Assembly (NCBI RefSeq): GCF_000169175.1
Contig: NZ_AAWS01000008.1
Span: 124,001 to 188,000 of the forward strand
Source: Microscilla marina ATCC 23134
GTDB taxonomy: Bacteria; Bacteroidota; Bacteroidia; Cytophagales; Microscillaceae
Direction of reading: 5' to 3'
DNA length: 64,000 bases
Shown here: positions 18,176 to 26,516 of the stretch, in pieces
How the letters are laid out: each line of letters begins with the position of its first letter
Position numbering within the stretch: the stretch's first letter is position 1
Translations under genes and position numbers: made by a program
Notes under the pieces: model-generated
Seen by the model: the letters and a program-made list of their open reading frames with translations, nothing else
Told to the model about the DNA's origin: nothing
The model's database searches: none

Positions 18176-19363
18176 TTAGCCTTCCAATGCCTTTACACCA
18201 GGCAGAGTTTTGCCTTCCATGTATTCAAGCAATGCTCCTCCTCCAGTAGACACATAAGAAACCTCCTCGCCAAAACCAAGATTGTTTACTGCAGCGGCAG
18301 AGTCGCCACCACCTATCAAAGAAAATCCCCCGTTTTGAGTTGCCTCTACTACTGCCTTGGCTACTGCAATGGTTCCATTGGCAAAGTTGGGCATTTCAAA
18401 AACCCCCATAGGGCCATTCCATAATATAGTTTTAGAGTTTTGGATGGTTTCAGAAAATTTAGCCGAAGCTTTTTCTCCAATATCCAGCCCCATATAACCC
18501 TCTTTGATCGCCATGTTATCGGCAGACTCTCGGTTTGCATCATTTTTAAAGTCGTCTGCAATGACCGAGTCTTCGGGTAACAATAGATTAACCCCTTTAT
18601 CCCTGGCTTTGTTTATCAGTTCCTTGGCAAGTTCCAGTTTATCCTCTTCTACCAACGATTTACCAATGCTGCCGCCTTGTGCCTTAAAAAATGTATAGGC
18701 CATTGCCCCACCAATCAACAAATTGTCTACCTTGTCAAGCAATTGCTCAATTACCAAAATTTTATCTGAGATTTTGGCACCTCCCATAATTGCGGTGAAG
18801 GGTTTTTCAGCTTTTTCTAACACTTTTTGGGCGTTGTCAAGCTCTGCCTGCATTACATAGCCACTTACTTTTTCGTCAAAGTACTGGGCAATTACTGCGG
18901 TAGAGGCGTGGGCACGGTGGGCAGTACCAAAGGCATCATTTACATAAACATCGCCTAGTTTGGCAAGTTTTTGGGCAAAAGCCTCGTCTCCTTTTTTCTC
19001 TTCTTTGTGAAATCGGAGGTTTTCTAACAATAACACTTCGCCCCCTTGCAATCCTGTTGCCAGTGTTTCAGCTTCATTGCCTATGCAGTCAGCCGCAAAC
19101 TTTACAGTTAATGCCAAACGATCGCTCAAAGGTTTTACCAGGTGTTTCAGCGAAAACTTTTCATTGTACCCATCTTTGGGTCTGCCCAGGTGTGACATCA
19201 GGATAAGGCTACCCCCATCTTTTAATATTTTTTGCAAAGTAGGCATTGCCGCTTTTATTCGGGTGTCATCAGTTATCTCAAATTGGTCATTGAGAGGTAC
19301 GTTAAAATCAACCCTTACAAGTGCTTTTTTTCCGGCAAAGTTATATTGTTCTACTGTATTCAT
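18176..19363 (-). CDS. pgk: Phosphoglycerate kinase
   Basis: A 395-residue protein of standard length for bacterial phosphoglycerate kinase, transferring phosphate from 1,3-bisphosphoglycerate to ADP in glycolysis. Visible motifs: RVDFNVPLN near residue 20, MSHLGRPK (~59-66), LLLENLRFH (~111-119), the hinge region [11 protein letters not shown], and the nucleotide-binding GGGDSAAAV near the C-terminus. The ATG at 19363 gives the canonical N-terminus. It is cytoplasmic. The plsC-type gene follows on the same strand, and an AraC regulator is divergent upstream. Confidence 0.97.
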   Translation of the reverse strand: MNTVEQYNFAGKKALVRVDFNVPLNDQFEITDDTRIKAAMPTLQKILKDGGSLILMSHLGRPKDGYNEKFSLKHLVKPLSDRLALTVKFAADCIGNEAETLATGLQGGEVLLLENLRFHKEEKKGDEAFAQKLAKLGDVYVNDAFGTAHRAHASTAVIAQYFDEKVSGYVMQAELDNAQKVLEKAEKPFTAIMGGAKISDKILVIEQLLDKVDNLLIGGAMAYTFFKAQGGSIGKSLVEEDKLELAKELINKARDKGVNLLLPEDSVIADDFKNDANRESADNMAIKEGYMGLDIGEKASAKFSETIQNSKTILWNGPMGVFEMPNFANGTIAVAKAVVEATQNGGFSLIGGGDSAAAVNNLGFGEEVSYVSTGGGALLEYMEGKTLPGVKALEG

Positions 19364-19643
19364 AAAGAAACTTACGAGTATAGGCTACAAAGTACAAGGC
19401 ACATACATTGTGGCCTGAGTTTGTTGTTTAAAATAAAAAATAGAGTACTGCCAACAAAGTTAAACCCCGATACTCTAGTGTCCAAAGGGATCGTGATAAA
19501 TCGTAAAATAAATGGATGTAAGGGAGGCAGAAGGAAAGAGTGAAAAGCAATAAAACAGGAGTGAATAAGCTTGGTAATCGTTGACTAAATAAAAATAGTT
19601 GTATATTACACTTATTTAGAAAAACTAATGAAAACACGAATGA

Positions 19644-20495
19644 ATGATGATACTAGAGCATGAAACCCTGGACTTATTTGGTAAATCAGTTTTTGAACGT
19701 GCTACTTTGCGTGCCCCTTTTAAAAAGAAATTGACCCTGTATAAAAAGGCTTGTTTTTTATACATTACACGGGGGGCTTGCCACGCTTTTGCACCAGATG
19801 TTGTAGTAAAAGCTGAAGAAAAAGAAGCAGTATTGATGAAGTGTGGTCACTATACAGGCAGGTTTTTGGGGGAGTCTCCACACACAGAATACCAGGCTAT
19901 AGCAGTTCATTTTTATCCTGAGGTGCTCAACAAAGTATATGAGTATACTTTACCCGATTGTTTGACAACTCCTCCTCACCTAAACAAGCAAAGTATGGCC
20001 AAACTACCATCTGGTACTGGTATTGAGCGGTATATGGGGAGCATTGCTGCCTGTTTTGAAAACTTTGATGAGGCAAACCAGGAACTAATGGCACTTAAGC
20101 TAAAAGAACTGGTGACCGTATTGAGTGCTACCCAACACGCACCAGAGGTACGCGCTGTCTTGTCAAACTTGTTTGTGCCCACCAGTTTTACATTTCAAGA
20201 GTTGGTAGCAGCAAATTTGTATACCAATATTACCCTGCAAGAGCTTGCCCAACTTGCCAGTTTGAGTGAATCATCGCTTAAGCGAATGTTCAAAAAAGTG
20301 TACCAAGACAGTCCTGCCAGCTATTTACGCCATCAAAAACTGTTGCGTTCTCAGGAACTGCTCACTGCCTCAAACCTGAGTATTACACAAATTACCCTGG
20401 ATTGTGGGTTCAACGATGTTGCCCATTTTTCTAAGTTATTCAAACAAAAATACGGAGTTTCGCCCTCTGCTTACCGGGTAAACCAACTGGTGTGA
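19644..20495 (+). CDS. AraC-family transcriptional regulator
   Basis: A 283-residue protein. The C-terminal ~100 residues hold the two helix-turn-helix motifs of AraC/XylS regulators: ITLQELAQLASLSESSLKRMF and then ITQITLDCGFNDVAHFSKLF, followed by KYGVSPSAYR. The N-terminal ~180 residues are a non-conserved ligand or dimerisation domain, with no recognisable cupin motif. It stands alone between divergent pgk and the convergent dienelactone hydrolase unit, so its target cannot be inferred with confidence. The start at 19644 (ATGATG doublet) is chosen; the second ATG is equally possible. Confidence 0.88.
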   Translation: MMILEHETLDLFGKSVFERATLRAPFKKKLTLYKKACFLYITRGACHAFAPDVVVKAEEKEAVLMKCGHYTGRFLGESPHTEYQAIAVHFYPEVLNKVYEYTLPDCLTTPPHLNKQSMAKLPSGTGIERYMGSIAACFENFDEANQELMALKLKELVTVLSATQHAPEVRAVLSNLFVPTSFTFQELVAANLYTNITLQELAQLASLSESSLKRMFKKVYQDSPASYLRHQKLLRSQELLTASNLSITQITLDCGFNDVAHFSKLFKQKYGVSPSAYRVNQLV

Positions 20496-20654
20496 CATAG
20501 AGCTATTTGGGGGCAGTTATCTGTATTAGTTCGTTGATATTTACTTTATTTCCAGCGTGTGATCTTTGCAAAGCATTTGACCAAAAAATAAAGAAAACAG
20601 GGAACCACCCCATAAAATGCATAAACATTTAGCCTGAGGCAGTTCCTTCTCTCA

Positions 20655-21377
20655 TCAATGAAACTTTTCTTCAAAGAGCTGTTTCATGGCCTGCCAAGCT
20701 CTCCGATCGGTATCGGGTTGGTAAAACATTCCTGGTTGATTGGCGCTAGGGTTGGTAAAAGCGTGTCCGGTATGGCCAAAAGCTAAAATTTGCCAGTCTG
20801 CTTTGCGTTCAGTCAGTTCGTGTGCCAAGGCCACCGTTTGTTCAGGAGTAGCCAGTGGGTCTTCCCAACCGTGTAGTACCAACACTGCCGCTTTGATAGG
20901 GGTAGGGTGAGACATAACGGGAGCATCATATACTCCATGAAAGCTCACTACTCCCTGAAGATGAGCCCCCGAACGTGCCAGGTCAAGTACTGCTTTGCCA
21001 CCAAAGCAAAACCCAACGGCTCCTAATTGCCCGGTATCTGTCAAAGCATGTTTTTTGAGCACATCCAACGCCAACTCCATGCGTTGCAGTAGCAATGGAC
21101 GGTCATTATTTAGTTCATCCATCAAAGCTTGTGCTTCTTCCTTGACTGAGGCACGCCTGCCTTTGCCGTATAAATCTATGGCAAAACCTACATACCCCAT
21201 ACTGGCCAGTGCTACCGCTTTTTGGTTGTCAAACTCGCCTTGTCCTTTAAAAGTATGCACCACCAATATTCCAGGGCGTTTTTGCTGAGTAGCATCATCC
21301 CAATTAATGGTTCCCTCAAAAGCGTTGCCTTGAGCGTCGTGATAAGTGATAGTTTCGGTTTTTATCATTGAATGCAA
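20655..21377 (-). CDS. Dienelactone hydrolase family protein
   Basis: A 240-residue alpha/beta hydrolase of the DLH type. The nucleophile motif is GAVGFCFGG (cysteine instead of serine), with an acid region HGWEDPLATPEQ and the histidine in FGHTGHAF. The N-terminus TYHDAQGNAFEGTINW is typical of bacterial DLH-like hydrolases, which cleave esters or lactones; natural substrates are usually unknown. There is no signal peptide. It is last in a minus-strand run with the ATP-grasp and deoxyribosyltransferase-like genes (54-bp gap). That suggests cotranscription but not necessarily a shared function. ATG 21377 or the in-frame ATG nine bases on may be used. Confidence 0.85.
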   Translation of the reverse strand: MHSMIKTETITYHDAQGNAFEGTINWDDATQQKRPGILVVHTFKGQGEFDNQKAVALASMGYVGFAIDLYGKGRRASVKEEAQALMDELNNDRPLLLQRMELALDVLKKHALTDTGQLGAVGFCFGGKAVLDLARSGAHLQGVVSFHGVYDAPVMSHPTPIKAAVLVLHGWEDPLATPEQTVALAHELTERKADWQILAFGHTGHAFTNPSANQPGMFYQPDTDRRAWQAMKQLFEEKFH

Positions 21378-21431
21378 TTTTTATTACTTAACATAATTAA
21401 GGGTTATAAAACTAATTCCGATCAAACATTC

Positions 21432-22169
21432 CTATATCGTAGCTGCTCGAATGGAAGCAAGCACTTTTTCGGGGCGGCAGTGGTTGAGTCCTGCACCCCA
21501 ACAAGAATTAAACTCTATAATGCACCAGCCTCTTGTTTTACTGTAGCCTATGTCTAGCACAAATGAGTGGGGGAGAGCGGCAGCCTCAGCAGAGTGTAAA
21601 AAATGGTGGATAAACTGCTGGGCAGTCTTAAGGTCAGTGCTGCCTTCATACAAAGCCAGGTCTTGTATTTGTTTGCCAAGCACAAAAGAGCGTACTTCTG
21701 CCACCAGGTCGTCAATCACCTCCGAGCAAATCAAAGTTTCGTTGCCTAATGCTTGTATTGCTTCTACTTCGTCTTCCAGTCGTACTACTTTAGCAGTCAG
21801 TAGTTTTGGTTTAACCGACTTTACAAATACTGGCAACTGGTCTATCGCAAAATATTCCGCGACTATTAAGTCCAACTTCCGTTTGCCCCATCGATAAGGC
21901 AGTTGAGCAACGAGTTCGTCTTGTGGCGATAGTAAAGCACGCCCCAAGACTTGAGCCAATACCAAAGCAAAAGTATCGTTACCGTAAATGCTAACGCGGG
22001 CATTGCCAGTGTTGGGAGCTTGCCAAAACTTGCCAACGTGCATTACTTTGCCTCCGTACTGTTGCCATACCAACGCCAAAGCATCCCGTTCTTTGTCTGC
22101 CTTTTCGGGGATTAGTAATACTTCGTTTGATAAGTCCATTTTCACGTGGTCAATACCCCCATTGTCCAT
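21432..22169 (-). CDS. R2K-type ATP-grasp ligase
   Basis: A 245-residue protein (235 if ATG 22139 is used) resembling the R2K clade of ATP-grasp enzymes, defined by a RAGNYA domain with two conserved lysines. Here a FVKSVKPK cluster (residues 115-122) supplies the lysines. EVIDDLVAEVRSFVLG and FVLDIGYSKTRGWCIIEFN (metal-binding acidic residues) complete the ATP-grasp fold. R2K enzymes, including eukaryotic CDC123, are proposed ATP-dependent peptide or protein ligases, and the prokaryotic families have been proposed to act in phage-host conflict. The N-terminus overlaps the upstream deoxyribosyltransferase-like gene by 20 bp, or follows it by 10 bp, so the two are coupled. The substrate is unknown. 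Confidence 0.72.
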   Translation of the reverse strand: MDNGGIDHVKMDLSNEVLLIPEKADKERDALALVWQQYGGKVMHVGKFWQAPNTGNARVSIYGNDTFALVLAQVLGRALLSPQDELVAQLPYRWGKRKLDLIVAEYFAIDQLPVFVKSVKPKLLTAKVVRLEDEVEAIQALGNETLICSEVIDDLVAEVRSFVLGKQIQDLALYEGSTDLKTAQQFIHHFLHSAEAAALPHSFVLDIGYSKTRGWCIIEFNSCWGAGLNHCRPEKVLASIRAATI

Positions 22170-22755
22170 CTACCAAAGCATCGGCAATTGCTTTTACAAA
22201 TGAATCGGCTACTAACTTAGATTTGTTCTCAGCCTTAAGTGTATGCCAGGGTACCCCGTTGACATCTGCCATTTTTTTTGCCCATTTTATGCTGTCAGCG
22301 TCTTCGGGGCCCCCTACAATAAAGCGTCGCTTATCAGGGTTTTTGATATATTCCTGTAAAAAATAACCATACTCCCAACGACTGGTAGGCCCTATGTTTG
22401 GAGCAAACACACCTGCTTTTTCCTTGGTCCAATAAGTAGGTAACCAAAAAGCTGTAATATCGCATAGGTTCAGGTATTGCCACTCCCAAGGTATTTGCTT
22501 GTCTTGAATGGCCTCCGTCTGGTTTGCCGGGTGGGCATTGTCAATGTCTGCCCAATTACCTGTTTCAGGTTCGGGCGATACTACCATCATTCCAGGGTGC
22601 AACCTTTCATCTGCCTTGAGTGCATTTATAACCGCCCGCCTCCAGCCAGTAGTCATGGAACCATTGGGCGGAGTAGGCCCTGCCAAAAATACCCCTTGTT
22701 TGGGAATGACTACCTCGTGTTTGCGTGAAAATAAAGTTCTGATGGTTTCTTTCAT
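22150..22755 (-). CDS. Nucleoside 2-deoxyribosyltransferase-like protein
   Basis: A 201-residue protein with VFLAGPTPPNGSMTTGW (residues 22-38), the N-terminal signature of nucleoside 2-deoxyribosyltransferase-like enzymes. IPWEWQYLNLCDITAFWLP (88-106) and TSRWEYGYFLQ (124-134) follow; the glutamate in the last motif is the likely nucleophile. It best fits the Nuc_deoxyri_tr2 type. Family members cleave or exchange N-glycosidic bonds in nucleosides or nucleotides. It is the first gene of a minus-strand run and is coupled to the ATP-grasp gene. The pairing suggests a two-step nucleotide or protein modification, which is inference. Confidence 0.72.
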   Translation of the reverse strand: MKETIRTLFSRKHEVVIPKQGVFLAGPTPPNGSMTTGWRRAVINALKADERLHPGMMVVSPEPETGNWADIDNAHPANQTEAIQDKQIPWEWQYLNLCDITAFWLPTYWTKEKAGVFAPNIGPTSRWEYGYFLQEYIKNPDKRRFIVGGPEDADSIKWAKKMADVNGVPWHTLKAENKSKLVADSFVKAIADALVDGQWGY

Positions 22756-22813
22756 ATCAAAATGGTTTGTGAGTGTTGGTGTTGCTTATTTATTTGATCA
22801 ATGTCTACACAAT

Positions 22814-22850
22814 AGTCCATAGCTGATTCGAGTAAATGTTCACCTTGTTA
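22814..22850 (+). repeat. Family D dispersed repeat copy
   Basis: A 37-bp element beginning AGTCCATAGCTGATTCGAGT is identical to 40188-40224 at 36 of 37 positions, 17 kb away. It lies in the gap upstream of the deoxyribosyltransferase-like gene. Confidence 0.85.
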
Positions 22851-23023
22851 AATGCTGTAAACCAGTGTTTTAAGATTGTATACTCACTTTATTTTTAAAA
22901 GTGTTTCGGTTTTATGCCTAAACACCCAATTAAATAGCTTTTAAATTCATCAATGACTGATCACCAGCAAACAACTTTGACTAAAATCACTGCGGAGTAT
23001 TGCTACAGTAACGCAGGGTTTAT

Positions 23024-24283
23024 TTAGGTCATGTGCTCTTGTTTTACTCCAAACTGCAAGTACAAAAATGCGGCTAGTGCCGAAAACCCTCCTAACCAAA
23101 ATGTCCATGGAAAGTTCGCTGGATTATTGGCAAACACCCAAGCCGATACAAGAGCCCCTATACCAATGCCTGCTTCCAGGGCAATATACAAAGTAGCCAA
23201 AGCCCTCCCTCTGGCATTATCATGGCTCAAGTCAATGGTCCAGGCGAAAGCCGTAGGGGACATAATACCCACCGCTATGCCAAAAAATACCGCACCCATC
23301 ATCAACATCAGTGGGGTGGTAGCCATTCCAATGATAACCATAGAGATTAATTGGATAATAGCGCCTACTTTAATCACTGACACCCTGCCAAAACGATCGG
23401 ATATCTTGCCCGCAACAAATCTGATACCCAACGAACTTAAGGTAAATACTGTAAAGAATAAACCCTTGTTTTTAATGCCGAGGTGATCGCTAAAATCAGG
23501 TATAATGGTGAGAATAATACCAAATGAAAACACAGATAATAGCAAAGTTACAGAAGGAGCAACCACCCTCAACTCTATAATATCTCTGGGGTTTATCTTC
23601 AACAAACTCCACCTAAATGGTTGGCGTTGCTTTTGGGGCAGGGTTTCTTTGAGTTTGATCAAAATAAGAATGGATAAAATAGCAAACCCTGAAGAACAAT
23701 AAAACATATATTGAATAGGGTAATGCAAGGCAATATAACTACCAAAAGCAGGGCCTATAGCAGTGCCAATATTATTGGTCAAACCAAAAATACCCATGGC
23801 TTCGCCTCTTTTGCGTATGGGCACTACATCGGCTACATAGGCTGCAGTACCGGTGGGCGTAAATCCAGTAGACAAACCGTGAACAAACCGAATAAACAAA
23901 AAACCACCTACAGTAAGCAACAGAGGGTATAAAAAGCCTGTAAGAAAACAAACCACTGCACCAAATACAATGATAGGAATGCGCCCTACAGTATCGGTGA
24001 GTTTACCGCTAAACGGTCGTGATAAACCTGCTGCCAAAGTAAATAAGGCAATGATAAGCCCCTTGTATTCTTTGCCCCCCAGTGAGGTAAGGAAAGAGGG
24101 TAATTCTGCCAAAATCATTGAAAAACTGGAAAAAAACAAAAATGAACTTAGGCAAAGCAGCCCAAACTGTGCGGTATAAAAGCTGGCTTCTTGATCGTTT
24201 ACTTGTTTTGTTGGAAAAGGAGGGGAGTTACTGGCTTGTTGGTTGTTTGATTCTGGAGTATTTTCAGTGTCTTGCATATACAT
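23024..24283 (-). CDS. Major facilitator superfamily transporter
   Basis: About 419 residues. A Ser/Asn/Gln-rich N-terminal tail precedes twelve predicted membrane helices. The MFS motif A equivalents are visible after helix 2 (GKLTDTVGRIP) and in the second half (GKISDRFGRVS). GLSTGFTPTGTAAYVADVVPIRKRGEAMG is the helix 4-5 region shared with drug/proton antiporters. It is probably an inner-membrane efflux or uptake pump; substrate unknown. ATG 24283 is preferred over an upstream TTG; ATG 24277 is also possible. It stands alone on the minus strand, after the repeat and terminator that follow the TPR gene. Confidence 0.85.
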   Translation of the reverse strand: MYMQDTENTPESNNQQASNSPPFPTKQVNDQEASFYTAQFGLLCLSSFLFFSSFSMILAELPSFLTSLGGKEYKGLIIALFTLAAGLSRPFSGKLTDTVGRIPIIVFGAVVCFLTGFLYPLLLTVGGFLFIRFVHGLSTGFTPTGTAAYVADVVPIRKRGEAMGIFGLTNNIGTAIGPAFGSYIALHYPIQYMFYCSSGFAILSILILIKLKETLPQKQRQPFRWSLLKINPRDIIELRVVAPSVTLLLSVFSFGIILTIIPDFSDHLGIKNKGLFFTVFTLSSLGIRFVAGKISDRFGRVSVIKVGAIIQLISMVIIGMATTPLMLMMGAVFFGIAVGIMSPTAFAWTIDLSHDNARGRALATLYIALEAGIGIGALVSAWVFANNPANFPWTFWLGGFSALAAFLYLQFGVKQEHMT

Positions 24284-24347
24284 AAATTTATGCCGCAAGT
24301 TGCCAAGATTATTCTATTTCCCAAAGTGTTTGGGGCATTATAAAATA

Positions 24348-24375
24348 AAGCCACCCCTGTGTTCAGAGGTGGCTT
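24348..24375 (-). terminator. Intrinsic terminator of the TPR gene
   Basis: AAGCCACC pairs with GGTGGCTT around a 12-base loop. On the minus strand it is followed by TTATTTTATA. It lies downstream of the TPR gene and upstream of the MFS start. Confidence 0.65.
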
Positions 24376-24378
24376 GGG

Positions 24379-24457
24379 TAGAATTAGTCCAGAGTCGGTA
24401 GACCGTAGTCAGGAGCCATTAGAGCTTTTAGAATTAGTCCAGAGTCGGTAGACCGTA
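24379..24457 (+). repeat. Two perfect 29-bp direct repeats, 50-bp period
   Basis: Units at 24379-24407 and 24429-24457, each beginning TAGAATTAGTCCAGAGTCGG, are identical. The 21-bp spacer (GTCAGGAGCC core) resembles TCGGGAGTCCATAGCT near 40184, which links this block to family D. Confidence 0.85.
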
Positions 24458-24486
24458 TATAGGTAAAATAGACTAATTACTTGTTT

Positions 24487-26298
24487 TTATTTTTTCTGGT
24501 CTTCTCCAATGCTAAAGTTAAGGAGTAACATATTTTTTGCATTGGTATTGCCCAACGCTTTAGCCCTGAGCCAATCAGCTTTTGCCCCTTCATTGTCCTT
24601 GAGCAACCACTTAGACTTGCCTCGCAAATAATAAGCTTCCGAATAGTTTATATCCAGCAATAGGGCGTTGTCAAAGTCTTTGATTGCGCTTCTATAGTCT
24701 TTCAAGCGTATTTTTGCGTGCCCCCTGTCCATATAAGCTTCTTTAAAGCGGGCGTCTGCCCAAATAGCTTGGGTATAGCGGGTAATGGCATCATAAAAAG
24801 CCTCGTTGTCTAATCTCTCATTACCTAACTTATAAAACTGAATTGCTTCAGCATTGCTCGACGATAAGCCCGTATTATAATTTCGGGTGGTATCGGTAGT
24901 ACGTTGGTTGTTGCTGCCCCTTGTTTTACAATACTCCTGTATCAAACCTTCTGCCTTATAATCACCCAATTCTTTGGCTTTCTTCAAATCTGCACAAGTA
25001 CCTACTGCGTCGCCTAACTCGTAGCGTGCCAGGGCACGATTACGATAAGACCACCCATCGTTTGGATCTATCTTCAAGGCATTGTTATAATCTTCTATGG
25101 CATTTTTATAACGCCCCAGGTAGTACTTGGTACGAGCGCGGTGTGCATATGCCCACCGATAAGAAGGCTTTAAGGCAATGGCCTTATCAAAGTCAAGCAA
25201 AGCTTCTGTATATTTTTTGGCTACCACTTTGGCGTAGCCCCGGCTGGCATACGCCCAGTCATACTCAGGGTTAATTTTTATAGCCTTGCTAAAATCAGCA
25301 ATTGCTTGATCAAGGTTGCCCGCCTTACGGTTGGCTCTACCCCGGTGCCCATACGCCATGTAATGGTCAGATTTTAGGTGCACACATTTGGTATAAGCAC
25401 TAATGGCTTCTTGCCACTTTTCGTTCAATAAAGCTTTGTCACCATCGGCAAAGTACTCATCAGCAGTCTTGGCAGGACCATCACCAGTACAAAAATCATC
25501 TAACCACCGTTGTGCTTTTTGGTTTTTTAGACGCAACGCACTTGTCCAGTCTTTACAGGCTTGCTCTTGGTTGCCAAAACGATAGTGGGTAATGCCTCGC
25601 CATAGGTAAGCATCAGAAAAGCGAGGGTTTAGAATAATAGATTTTGAGTAATCGCGTACCGAGTTGGTGTAGTCGCCCAACTTAGCTCTTACATAGCCTC
25701 GGTTGTTGTATGCCATGGCGTACTCTGGATCCATAGCAATGGCCTTGTTGTAGTCTTGTTCGGCTTCGGTAAACCTTTTTAGCTTGGCCTTGGCCCACCC
25801 ACGATTATTATATGAAGCAGCATCTGCCATTTTTAGCCCAATAGACTTGTCATAATCATCTATAGCGCTCTGAAAAACCCTCATGGTAAGGTAAGTAAAC
25901 GCTCGGTTATTGTAGGCTTTGGCAAAAGTAGGCTCTAAAGCGGTGGCTTTGGTATAGTCACTCACTGCTTCTTTGTAGCGTTTTAGCCCAAAGTTTGCGA
26001 GCCCCCGGTTATTATAAACCTTCGATTGGTTGGGTTCTAGTCTTAGCGCAATGTCACAATCCTGCACTGACTCAAGGTAACGACCCAAGCGGTATTTAGC
26101 GATGGCACGATTGGCAAAAAATGCAGCAACATTGGTTTTTTGAGCTATAGCGTTGTTATAGTCATTCACTGCCCCGTCGTAATCTTCTTTCATTAGCTTT
26201 TGATTGCCGCTGTCAAAATACTCCTCTGCAGTTTGCGCCCATGTTCCTGATGCTCCTAACAGGCAAATAAAAAACAAATAGTAGAAAGGTTTGCGCAT
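24487..26298 (-). CDS. Exported TPR-repeat protein
   Basis: About 603 residues from ATG 26298 (MRKPFYYLFFICLLGASG), which gives a signal peptide cleaved near TWAQ. The mature protein is almost entirely tetratricopeptide repeats in three blocks: ~20-270, ~285-460 and ~490-590. Units such as AYNNRGYVRAKLGDYTNSV repeat every 34 residues, separated by CADLKKAKELG-like SEL1/TPR hybrid turns. It is a periplasmic or surface scaffold with no visible enzyme domain. It is on the same strand as the TPR-SpoIIE gene, 218 bp downstream of it. A signalling link is possible but not shown. Confidence 0.85.
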   Translation of the reverse strand: MRKPFYYLFFICLLGASGTWAQTAEEYFDSGNQKLMKEDYDGAVNDYNNAIAQKTNVAAFFANRAIAKYRLGRYLESVQDCDIALRLEPNQSKVYNNRGLANFGLKRYKEAVSDYTKATALEPTFAKAYNNRAFTYLTMRVFQSAIDDYDKSIGLKMADAASYNNRGWAKAKLKRFTEAEQDYNKAIAMDPEYAMAYNNRGYVRAKLGDYTNSVRDYSKSIILNPRFSDAYLWRGITHYRFGNQEQACKDWTSALRLKNQKAQRWLDDFCTGDGPAKTADEYFADGDKALLNEKWQEAISAYTKCVHLKSDHYMAYGHRGRANRKAGNLDQAIADFSKAIKINPEYDWAYASRGYAKVVAKKYTEALLDFDKAIALKPSYRWAYAHRARTKYYLGRYKNAIEDYNNALKIDPNDGWSYRNRALARYELGDAVGTCADLKKAKELGDYKAEGLIQEYCKTRGSNNQRTTDTTRNYNTGLSSSNAEAIQFYKLGNERLDNEAFYDAITRYTQAIWADARFKEAYMDRGHAKIRLKDYRSAIKDFDNALLLDINYSEAYYLRGKSKWLLKDNEGAKADWLRAKALGNTNAKNMLLLNFSIGEDQKK

Positions 26299-26516
26299 TG
26301 ATGTGTTATTTTGGTTCACAGTAATACTATCACTTAACAATTGTTATACCTAAAAATTTGAGTAACCCAATTGGATTAATTTTTCAAACAAATCTAAGTG
26401 ATTTATAATAAATTTGTGATACTAAGACAAGTAAAATGCTATAAGGTAGTATTTAGCCGTAAAAAAAGCAAACGGTTTTCATGTAAGTTTTGGCGAGGCT
26501 TAGCAAAAAACTGTAT

